Below, one piece after another: positions 26,702 through 33,888 of a DNA stretch of 64,000 bases. This DNA comes from Anaeromonas sp052088025 (GTDB lineage Bacteria > Bacillota > Clostridia > Tissierellales > SIT17), in the NCBI RefSeq assembly GCF_052088025.1, contig NZ_JBQCYD010000008.1, forward strand, positions 4,069 to 68,068, in the 5' to 3' direction. The stretch's first letter is position 1, and every line of letters starts with the position of its first letter. The notes beneath the pieces are model-generated. The model was not told where the DNA came from. It did not search any database and was given only the letters and a program-made list of their open reading frames with translations. Both the position numbers and the translations under genes were made by a program.

Positions 26702-27679
26702 TTATAATTTTCTTATTGCCCAATTAGGCTTTCCTAGTTGTCCTTCATTTTTTCCAATTGATTTTCCAGGAAATCCTTCTATAATATTATTTTCTTCAAA
26801 TTCATCTCTTTGCTTTACTAATGAACCAGCTTTAATTAAACTATTTTTTCCTATTATACTATAGTCACATACTATAGAGCCAGCTTCAACGATACTATTG
26901 CTACCAATAATTGTTCCATGAATGGTAGAGTTAGGTCCAATTGTAACATTATCATGTATGATTAATTCATTATCAGGTAACAAATGTAGGACTGAGTTTT
27001 CTAATATTATAACATTATCACCTATTTTAATTGGTCCATGAGAATTACCAATTATTCTAACTCCTGAAGCTATATAGGAATTAGCTCCTATTACAACATC
27101 CCCAGTAATTTCTGCTTGATTATCAATATAGACAGAATCATCCACCTCAGGTAGTTTTCCATTAAATTCATATAGATTAGTCATAGTACTTTCTCCTCTC
27201 TCATATTGAAATATGTTCTCTACAAATTCATCAAGTAAAATATTATTATCTCTCATTTTTTTAATCATTTTTTTATCCTCGTCATTTAAAGTTCTAATGA
27301 CTCTAGCTGGCCTTCCTACAACTACAGAATTTGATGGAATCACCATACCTTTAGCTACTATAGTCCCTTCACCAAATATGCACATATTCCCAATTTTTGA
27401 ACCTGGCAAGAATATAGTATTATTTCCAATCTCGCATAAATCTCCAATTTCAGCTCCAATTGCAACAGTTTTATGACCAAAAACAGTTTTACTACCTACC
27501 TTTATTGGATTTTGTTCTGTGCCTATAAGTACTGAATTTTCCAGTACCCAAGATGAATTTCCTATAGTTACAGAATCATTATGAGATCTAATGATAGTAC
27601 CTTGAGCAATATAGGCATCTTTTCCAAATCTAACCTTTCCAATAACCTTTGAAGAATCATCAATTCTTATATTATTCAT
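26702..27679 (-). CDS. tandem gamma-carbonic-anhydrase-like (hexapeptide-repeat) protein
   Basis: A 325-aa protein made of two left-handed beta-helix domains (about 1-150 and 168-325), each like single-domain gamma-CA/YrdA/PaaY proteins. In gamma-CA three histidines bind the metal: the ends of the SVLH, VGH and LHG motifs. Domain 1 keeps only the second (H69; the others are I52 and I74). Domain 2 keeps the first and third (H232 and H254) but has P249 at the second. Together they make one complete set, and in gamma-CA trimers the site is shared between neighbouring subunits. GGGAGG precedes the ATG. Acyltransferase activity is the alternative. Confidence 0.82.
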   Translation of the reverse strand: MNNIRIDDSSKVIGKVRFGKDAYIAQGTIIRSHNDSVTIGNSSWVLENSVLIGTEQNPIKVGSKTVFGHKTVAIGAEIGDLCEIGNNTIFLPGSKIGNMCIFGEGTIVAKGMVIPSNSVVVGRPARVIRTLNDEDKKMIKKMRDNNILLDEFVENIFQYERGESTMTNLYEFNGKLPEVDDSVYIDNQAEITGDVVIGANSYIASGVRIIGNSHGPIKIGDNVIILENSVLHLLPDNELIIHDNVTIGPNSTIHGTIIGSNSIVEAGSIVCDYSIIGKNSLIKAGSLVKQRDEFEENNIIEGFPGKSIGKNEGQLGKPNWAIRKL

Positions 27680-27754
27680 ATTTACCTCCCAAGTAACTAT
27701 ATAGAACTTTTTTGTATTTTTAAATATTAGTTATCTTTTTTTCATTATAAATAT

Positions 27755-27780
27755 AAACCCCCTTGAAATCAAGAGGGTTT
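27755..27780 (-). terminator. intrinsic terminator after exoA
   Basis: Hairpin AAACCCTCTTGA / TCAAGGGGGTTT on the minus strand with an AT-rich tail, 15 bp after the stop. Confidence 0.65.
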
Positions 27781-27795
27781 AAGTATAGTAGAAAT

Positions 27796-28635
27796 TTATT
27801 TTTCTACTTCTAAATCTATTTCCAATAAAATTGGTGTATGATCTTGTCTTGTGCCAGAATCTATCATCTCAGATTTTATTATTTTATTATTTAGCCTATC
27901 ACTAACTAACCAATAATCAATTCTCCATCCTGAGTTGTTAATTTTGCTTGTTTTTGCTCTTTGTGCCCACCAGGAATATACATCCTTAACATCACCGTGA
28001 ACATGCCTGAAGGTATCTGTAAAACCTTTGTTTAATAGATTTGTAAAGCCCTCACGTTCCTCATCTGTAAAACCTGCTGATCCTCTGTTGTTTTGTGGAT
28101 GTGCTAAGTCTATCTCCTTGTGAGCTACATTATAGTCTCCTGTTGCTAAAACTGGTTTTTCTTTATCTAGACTCTGAAGATATTCAGCATACTTTTCATC
28201 CCAAATTTGTCTTTCTTCCAATCTCTTTAGACCATCTCCTGCATTAGGAGTATAAACTTGGGTTAGATAAAATTCTCCAAAATCTAAAGTAATAATTCTT
28301 CCTTCTAAATCCATAGTATCTGGAACTTGAATATCAGGATAAAAAACTTTTGGAGAGTATTTATCCTTATATAAAAACATAGTCCCCGCATAACTTTTTC
28401 TAGCTGGCTGCTGAGAACTTCTCCATACATAAGAGTATCCTTTAAAATACTCAGCTAGATGTTTGATGTGCTTCTTGCTTGGTCCATTAGCTGGTAATTT
28501 AGTTTCTTGCAGAGCAATTGCATCTGCATCCATCTCAATAATTGTATCAATTACGTCTCTTGATAGCACAGCCCTATTTGAATCACTTGTTAAAGCTGCA
28601 TTTAATGAATCAATATTCCATGAAATAAGTCTCAA
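27796..28635 (-). CDS. exoA: exodeoxyribonuclease III / AP endonuclease
   Basis: Exonuclease III-family repair enzyme of 279 aa. Start is TTG 28635, 7 nt after AGGAGGA. The metal and catalytic motifs are all visible: the N-terminal LISWNIDSLNAAL, Glu in ADAIALQETKL, the Tyr loop VYTPNAGDGLKRL, TGDYNVAHKEID, GWRIDYWLVSD and the terminal catalytic DHTPILLEIDL. The variant sequence (long insert after WNID, YSWWAQRAK) matches the Firmicutes ExoA group. It acts on abasic sites in the cytoplasm. Monocistronic. Confidence 0.93.
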   Translation of the reverse strand: MRLISWNIDSLNAALTSDSNRAVLSRDVIDTIIEMDADAIALQETKLPANGPSKKHIKHLAEYFKGYSYVWRSSQQPARKSYAGTMFLYKDKYSPKVFYPDIQVPDTMDLEGRIITLDFGEFYLTQVYTPNAGDGLKRLEERQIWDEKYAEYLQSLDKEKPVLATGDYNVAHKEIDLAHPQNNRGSAGFTDEEREGFTNLLNKGFTDTFRHVHGDVKDVYSWWAQRAKTSKINNSGWRIDYWLVSDRLNNKIIKSEMIDSGTRQDHTPILLEIDLEVEK

Positions 28636-28776
28636 ATTATTCCTCCTATATTATAACTTTATTTATATATTATTTATACTTTTACTATCATACTAAAATT
28701 ACTTCTGATACTGTAACACCTATTTTAACATCTCCACCCTAAAATCGCAACTTTCCTTGACATACTTATCATTAAC

Positions 28777-29751
28777 CTAGTAACAATACTTTATTTCCCC
28801 ATATTCTCTCATAAAATTTAATTTAACTTCAATAAAATATATTAAATCATTGAAATATTGATATAAAACAGCTCTATTTTCAAACTCTTTTCTCGTACTA
28901 GGCAGCCTAGTATTCTCATAATAATTCTTTAATTTATCTGCTTGTTTTAAGAGATCTTCTCCCGTATTACATTCATCTAATTCTTTAGATAGTCTTTCAG
29001 TAAGATCGCTTAATGGTTTAGCTTTTTCAACAGTTATAAATTCTTCTTTAATATTTTTCTGCATATTCACTAGGATGTGATACTGTTGTCTTCTCATATT
29101 AAAGTATTTTATGAAATAACTATTATCTTTTAAGATGAAGTCATTATTAAAATTAATAGCATATTCCATACCTTCTGCTAAAGCCTCATCTAGTCTTTCC
29201 AAACTATTATCTTGTAATTCTATAGAACATTGATTTAATAATTCTAATTTCATATTATATAGTATAGTCCTTATTAGACTTTCTACTTCAAATTGTTTAT
29301 TTCTTATTTCATTTTCCCTATTAGGCATATGAATGTTCATAACCCATCCTACTAAAATTCCAATTAGTAATATTCCTATTTCATTTATCATGACACTCCA
29401 ACTCAATGTATTAATATCATAAATATGGGTTACCAAAACTGTACTAACTGTCATTGCTTCTGTACTTTTTAAAATAGTTAGTATAGGTATAAATATAATT
29501 AAAAACACACCTAATACAATCAGATTGTGTCCACCTACTCTAAATAGAATAGTAGCTAATACTATTGCTATTAATGATGTCATAAGTCTTTTAATCCCTA
29601 CAATATAGGTCTGAGTTCTTGTATCCAAAATACTAAGCATACATATTACTCCTGCTGTTGCAGCATATTTAAGTCCAATAATATTTGCTATAAAAATAGA
29701 TAATATAACACCGATAGCTATCTTTATTGCTTTATATAATAAATTTTTCAT
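28777..29751 (-). CDS. aromatic acid exporter family (ArAE/FUSC-type) membrane protein
   Basis: A 324-aa protein with four to five N-terminal membrane segments (about 8-145) and a long helical cytoplasmic C-terminal domain (150-324). Family features are the first helix AIKIAIGVILSIFIANIIGLKY, LSILDTRTQTYIVGIKRL and the CMLSILDT loop, as in DUF939/ArAE_1 proteins. Homologues are annotated as putative exporters, but substrates are not known for the Firmicutes group. The ATG has GAAAGGATG upstream. Monocistronic. Confidence 0.85.
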   Translation of the reverse strand: MKNLLYKAIKIAIGVILSIFIANIIGLKYAATAGVICMLSILDTRTQTYIVGIKRLMTSLIAIVLATILFRVGGHNLIVLGVFLIIFIPILTILKSTEAMTVSTVLVTHIYDINTLSWSVMINEIGILLIGILVGWVMNIHMPNRENEIRNKQFEVESLIRTILYNMKLELLNQCSIELQDNSLERLDEALAEGMEYAINFNNDFILKDNSYFIKYFNMRRQQYHILVNMQKNIKEEFITVEKAKPLSDLTERLSKELDECNTGEDLLKQADKLKNYYENTRLPSTRKEFENRAVLYQYFNDLIYFIEVKLNFMREYGEIKYCY

Positions 29752-29855
29752 ATATGGTCATCCTTTCTTTAACATATATATATTATCCATTTATTTTTAT
29801 CTAAATCAAAAGTTTCAAAGGTTTATGAATCCATTCTAATACCATAATTCTTTAA

Positions 29856-29995
29856 CTATTCTTTTCCATCTCTATAATCATGCATTATTCTTTCAACTAA
29901 ATTCCAAAAATCTTTTGAATGATTAAAATAAATCATATGACACATCTCATGGACTACTATATAATAAAAAACCACTCTAACCCATCATTGAAGTA
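29856..29995 (-). pseudogene. remnant of a YgjP/SprT-like metallopeptidase gene
   Basis: The minus-strand frame ending at TAG 29856-29858 encodes YYIVVHEMCHMIYFNHSKDF followed by WNLVERIMHDYRDGKE. This is the C-terminal zinc-binding HExxH region plus the His-Ser and FW motif of YgjP-like M48 peptidases (usually 230-250 aa). Only about 45 codons remain, with no start or N-terminal part. It is a decayed fragment. Confidence 0.75.
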
Positions 29996-30013
29996 AGGAG
30001 TGTATATCATATT

Positions 30014-31459
30014 TTATAAGGCTGGGATTGATATAACTATATCTTCTCCATCTATTTTTGAGTCAAAATTATATATTGGTTGATAGAACCCTTTAGTGTC
30101 TAGCATATATGAAAGACTTATATCTTGTATTTCTATTTTGCTTATATCATTTGAAGTATATATTAGTCTAAATTTACCCTTTTTAAATTCTTCATAAGCT
30201 TCTTCTTTACTTTTAATAGATACATCTCTTATTTTATTATATTTTACTATGTTGTTACGTATAACTTTTATAGTATCATCATTATAATATTCAACAGATA
30301 ATCCACCATTTGTTATATAATTTTCATTTATAACATTTTCTATATTCCACCTAAATACTCCAACTTGATTTACATCATCAGATTTACTAAAAACTGCTGA
30401 TTGTGGTATGTAAACATCAAATTCTTTTAATTTTTTTAATACAGTTTTTTTATCTGTATCAAATTTTTCTATTCCTTCATCAAAACTAGAAAAATCCCTA
30501 TAATCATAACCTCCACCATTATAATAAAACGACATATTATAACCTTTATCTCTGAACCAATATATTGCCATATCATTATATGGATCTACTTCTATTTCTT
30601 CATCAATATCTTTATGTTTTAAAAAATCTCTAAAAAACTTTTTGCCATAGCCTTGGCCATAAATTTCAGCTTTATATATGGGAACTTTATCTGTACTATA
30701 CTTATTATTATCATTTAAAAATACCTCTTTAGCACCATTATGTATTTCAGTATTCAAACTTAAATCTATATTTTTCATGTCAAATCTATAGTTATAAGCT
30801 ATAGAAAGATTTCCAAATTCTTTACCATTATATACGCTAACTATTGCTATAGATGTAGCTATAGCGAGTATCAAGGGAGTAAGATAGATTGCTGATTTTC
30901 TAAACTTATTTTTCCTGTTTTCTATAGCAGTTATAATTGTCATAACTATTCCATATCCAATAATAGCTCCTACTACATTATTAAATATATCATCTAAATC
31001 AAATATCCCATATCCTGTTATAAGCTGAATTGTTTCTATTACTAATGTCATTAGAAAAGAAGCTCCAACTAGCCATGGAAATTTACGAAATCTTCTGCTT
31101 AATAATGGAAGTAGTATTCCAAAAGGAACTAACATAAGTATATTTAATATAATAAACCTCCAAGTGGTAGGATTAAAAGAATTCCAAGCTTCTCTGTATG
31201 TACTTAAAAAGTAAAGGTTTGAATCACCATGTAAGCTAGCTCCTCTATTCATAAATGTGACTCCGATAACCATAATTATATATCCTATAAAAGAAAACCA
31301 AATAAAAACTTTTCTACTATTTAACTTTTTACTTCCCTTTAAAAACTTCTTGTATATTATAAAATATCCAAAAGCTAAAAGTACTGTTAAAATAGCAACT
31401 AGTATGAATGCTATATTAAAATTGTTTTGTATTGTACTAAGTATATCTTGTATCCTCAT
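30014..31459 (-). CDS. VanZ-family membrane protein with extracellular C-terminal domain
   Basis: A 481-aa protein. The N-terminal VanZ domain (about 1-185) has a first helix near 15-35 followed by a VanZ core with NILMLVPFGILLPLLSRRF, VIETIQLITGYGIFDLDDI and FNNVVGAIIGYG; the Asp-Asp-Asn pattern is the family hallmark. A further helix (about 192-210) leads to a large extracellular domain (about 215-481) without recognised homology. VanZ of the vancomycin cluster gives low-level teicoplanin resistance, but most VanZ proteins have no known role. AAGGAG precedes the ATG; no partner genes adjoin. Confidence 0.82.
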   Translation of the reverse strand: MRIQDILSTIQNNFNIAFILVAILTVLLAFGYFIIYKKFLKGSKKLNSRKVFIWFSFIGYIIMVIGVTFMNRGASLHGDSNLYFLSTYREAWNSFNPTTWRFIILNILMLVPFGILLPLLSRRFRKFPWLVGASFLMTLVIETIQLITGYGIFDLDDIFNNVVGAIIGYGIVMTIITAIENRKNKFRKSAIYLTPLILAIATSIAIVSVYNGKEFGNLSIAYNYRFDMKNIDLSLNTEIHNGAKEVFLNDNNKYSTDKVPIYKAEIYGQGYGKKFFRDFLKHKDIDEEIEVDPYNDMAIYWFRDKGYNMSFYYNGGGYDYRDFSSFDEGIEKFDTDKKTVLKKLKEFDVYIPQSAVFSKSDDVNQVGVFRWNIENVINENYITNGGLSVEYYNDDTIKVIRNNIVKYNKIRDVSIKSKEEAYEEFKKGKFRLIYTSNDISKIEIQDISLSYMLDTKGFYQPIYNFDSKIDGEDIVISIPAL

Positions 31460-31537
31460 ATAAAACTCCTTATCTGTTTTTTAATTTTTATTTCCCTTAT
31501 AATATATATTTCTATATTGAGCAATTCATGGCATTAT

Positions 31538-31572
31538 AAAAGCCTTGATTTCAAATTGAAATCAAGGCTTTT
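31538..31572. terminator. terminator of ssrA, copy 3 of a repeated palindrome
   Basis: Arms AAAAGCCTTGATTTCAA / TTGAAATCAAGGCTTTT around one central base, 5 bp after the tmRNA CCA end. It shares the 16-base flank GCATTATAAAAGCCTT with the copy at 25111. Confidence 0.88.
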
Positions 31573-31577
31573 CATTA

Positions 31578-32204
31578 TGGTGGAGGCGGTGGGACGTTTA
31601 TTCCTATAGTTTCCTAAAGGCACTGACTATATCTTGAAGTTTAAACTATAAACTCCTCTGGCGTATTATAGAAGCTATTATTTGATTTATTTTTAAATCA
31701 CTACTTCTATCCTAGTGCTACATATCTCTTGACTTAGTAGCCTATAAGTCGATACAGGGCTGTTAAATTTCTTTACATACCCCTCGGTATTAGCTTAGAT
31801 TACTCTTTAGCCTTCACCGATAAAGCCAGATTTTCACTGCTAAATCACTTTAGCAGGCGACTCTTTGTGAATCGAACCCACGTCCGAAGGAACTTCATAT
31901 GGAGTTTCTCCCGAAACAGTTACTTATTTACATTCGCCAATCAAATCGCCAAGTAACAGGCTAGATGATTGACTATCTCTAATGGTACTAACTTAAGGTC
32001 AGAGAATCCCTCAAGCAGGGCCCCGCTTAAAATGGCGCTTAATCTCTAATAGGCGGGACTATTAGAGTAAGCGAGCAACATTTATTATGCTGCTAATGCG
32101 TAATTTTCGTCTGCGTTTAATTTAAGTTGCCACTTTTTAGGTTGTTCGGCGTCAACCTCCGGCTACTCCATACTCCGTACCCCCGTCGAAGCCAGGTCGC
32201 CCCC
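31578..32204 (-). ncRNA. ssrA: tmRNA gene, interrupted by a group I intron
   Basis: Transfer-messenger RNA that rescues stalled ribosomes. The 5' end GGGGGCG (from 32204) pairs with 3' CGCCTCC, followed by A and an encoded CCA at 31578. The tag frame ends in NADENYALAA with tandem TAA stops (about 32075-32110). The T-arm 5' half (GTGGGTTCGAT) lies at 31871-31881, but its 3' half (TCCCAC) lies at 31589-31594. The 276 nt between are a group I intron; the spliced RNA would be 351 nt, the normal tmRNA length. The gene starts 5 nt after the smpB stop, so it is probably processed from the smpB transcript or driven from within smpB. Confidence 0.95.
31595..31870 (-). other. group I intron in the T-loop of tmRNA
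   Basis: The intron follows a U (GTTCGAT) and ends in G (AAACG), the group I rule. P1 can form between exon CGAU and intron GUCG with the required U-G wobble at the splice site. P2 is a perfect 8-bp stem CTGCTAAA / TTTAGCAG capped by a GTGA tetraloop. P7 is formed by GACUUAUA and UAUAGUC, the latter in the hallmark AAGATATAGTC. P4 fits TCGGT / ACCGA; P9 has a GAAA loop. Several hairpins between the P7 strands suggest extra elements. There is no endonuclease ORF. Self-splicing is inferred. Confidence 0.88.
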
Positions 32205-32209
32205 ATAAT

Positions 32210-32671
32210 TTAGTAATTCTTGGGACTCATGTATTTATCCATTCTTCTCTTGGCATCTTTCTTAGCTATATCATGTCTCTTATCATACATTTTTTTACCT
32301 TTTGCTATAGCTATTTCTATTTTAACTAATCCATTTTTAAAATATACACTTAAAGGAATAAGTGAATATCCTTGTTGAGAAGTATATCCTATAAGTTTTC
32401 TAATTTCTTCTTTATGAAGAAGAAGTTTTCTTTTCCTTAAAGGATCTTTGTTATAGATATTTCCTTGTTCATATGGGCTTATATGCATACCATTTATATA
32501 AGCTTGCCCTTTATCAATTGAAGCATAACTTTCTTTGATATTGACCTTACCTGCTCGAATTGATTTAACTTCTGTACCAGATAAAGCAATACCTGCTTCA
32601 TATACTTCTTCAATAAAGTATTCATATCTTGCTTTTTTATTTTTTGATACAATCTTAATATTTTTAGCCAT
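32210..32671 (-). CDS. smpB: SsrA-binding protein SmpB
   Basis: Binds the tRNA-like part of tmRNA and carries it to stalled ribosomes. The start is ATG 32671 (MAKNIKIVSKNKKARYEYF), with GGAGG 5 nt upstream; an ATG at 32683 is in frame but before the ribosome site. The 153-aa product has the OB-fold (EAGIALSGTEVKSIRAGKVN, DRxx-like KDPLRKRKLLLHK) and the basic tail KGKKMYDKRHDIAKKDAKRR that enters the mRNA channel. ssrA follows 5 nt after the stop. Confidence 0.96.
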   Translation of the reverse strand: MAKNIKIVSKNKKARYEYFIEEVYEAGIALSGTEVKSIRAGKVNIKESYASIDKGQAYINGMHISPYEQGNIYNKDPLRKRKLLLHKEEIRKLIGYTSQQGYSLIPLSVYFKNGLVKIEIAIAKGKKMYDKRHDIAKKDAKRRMDKYMSPKNY

Positions 32672-32703
32672 ATAATCCTCCATAGAACTTTAGTCCATCT
32701 ATT

Positions 32704-32732
32704 ATATTACCATGAAAAAGCTATTTTGTCAA
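32704..32732 (-). promoter_or_regulatory. promoter of smpB-ssrA
   Basis: Minus-strand -35 TTGACA (32727-32732), 17-nt spacer, -10 TAATAT (32704-32709), overlapping the end of the UvrC-like gene. It is the only good promoter I see before ssrA. Confidence 0.7.
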
Positions 32733-33814
32733 ATTGATACTGGTTTGTCCTCACCCTTTGATGTTTGTAAAATCTTACTATGAAGTAATTTTATCAAGTC
32801 ATTTATATCCATGCTTTCTTCAATTTCTATATATTGTATTTCATTGTGATTTACCCATGACTCTATTATTTGTGCCTCATCTATTTCTTCCTGTGGCAAT
32901 ATTTTATTGTGTGTTTTTAACTTTGTTAATAGAGGAATCAAAAAAGTTTTTAATTTTAATTTATCTATTTTTTCTTCTTTATATAATATAAAAGTATCTA
33001 GTATTCTGCCCCCTCTTATATAATAGATTTTAATGTTTTCTTTTATAGTTTTCTCTATAATAATCAGTTCTTCTTCTGATAAGGCTTTTGTAATTATTCT
33101 TTGCTTATATATTAATATTTCAAATTTATTTATTTTATTTCTATAATCAGCTGCTTTTTCATAATTTAATGATTTTGAATGATATGTCATTTTTGCATTT
33201 AATTCTTTTAATAAATATTCTCCATTTCCTTTTAAAATATCTATTATTTCATTTATCATTTCTTGATATTCTTCTTTTACATAATTTGATTTATTACAAG
33301 GAGCTAAACATTTACCTAAATGATAATAAAGACAAGTTTCACTTTTTATTTTAATTCCACATTTTCTAATAGGAAATAATTCATTTATATATTTCACTAT
33401 TTCATATACTAGCCTTTTTTTATTATAAGGCCCAAAATACAAGGCATTATCATCTTTTATTTTATATGCAGAAGTTATCATAGGATAATCTTCATTTGTG
33501 ATTTTTATATAGGGATATGCCTTGAAGTTTTTAAGCAATGAATTATATTTAGGTTTATATTTTTTAATCATTCTACTTTCAAGTACCAAGGCCTCAAGTT
33601 CTGTATCTGTTATAATATATTCTAAATCAAATATATTAAATTTCAATTTTTGAATTTTAGTAGAATCATTCTTCGATTTATAGAAATATTGTTTTACTCT
33701 TTTTTTAAGACATTTTGATTTGCCTATATATATTATATTGTTATATTTATCTTTGAAAAAATATACTCCTGGAAGTTCAGGTAATTTTTTTATCTTTAAT
33801 TTTATATTATCCAT
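32729..33814 (-). CDS. UvrC-like GIY-YIG nuclease, N-terminal-half homologue
   Basis: A 361-aa protein equivalent to the first half of UvrC (about 600 aa). Present are the GIY-YIG domain (about 12-95; PGVYFF, IIYIGKS, the Glu in LVLESRMIKKYKP), the Cys cluster C...C...C...C at KC...CLYYHLGKCLAPC, and a UVR motif (about 205-240; NYEKAADYRNKI). The RNase H-like nuclease and HhH domains that make the 5' cut are absent. The stop is natural, with no frameshifted remainder downstream. It could be a Cho-like single-cut repair nuclease. There is no clear ribosome site before the ATG. Confidence 0.82.
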   Translation of the reverse strand: MDNIKLKIKKLPELPGVYFFKDKYNNIIYIGKSKCLKKRVKQYFYKSKNDSTKIQKLKFNIFDLEYIITDTELEALVLESRMIKKYKPKYNSLLKNFKAYPYIKITNEDYPMITSAYKIKDDNALYFGPYNKKRLVYEIVKYINELFPIRKCGIKIKSETCLYYHLGKCLAPCNKSNYVKEEYQEMINEIIDILKGNGEYLLKELNAKMTYHSKSLNYEKAADYRNKINKFEILIYKQRIITKALSEEELIIIEKTIKENIKIYYIRGGRILDTFILYKEEKIDKLKLKTFLIPLLTKLKTHNKILPQEEIDEAQIIESWVNHNEIQYIEIEESMDINDLIKLLHSKILQTSKGEDKPVSI

Positions 33815-33852
33815 AAATATATTATATCAGATATATATTATATTTAAAAATA

Positions 33853-33882
33853 GATTAGATCTAGCATATGCTAGATCTAATC
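33853..33882 (-). terminator. intrinsic terminator of rnr
   Basis: Perfect 30-bp palindrome, half-arm GATTAGATCTAGCAT, followed by TATTTTTAAA on the minus strand; 6 bp after the rnr stop. Confidence 0.8.
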
Positions 33883-33888
33883 ATTAAA

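Noticed and set aside
31595..31870. tmRNA as a broken or two-piece (permuted) gene
   Set aside because: 5' and 3' ends are in normal order, acceptor and T-arm pair after removing a segment with group I core motifs.
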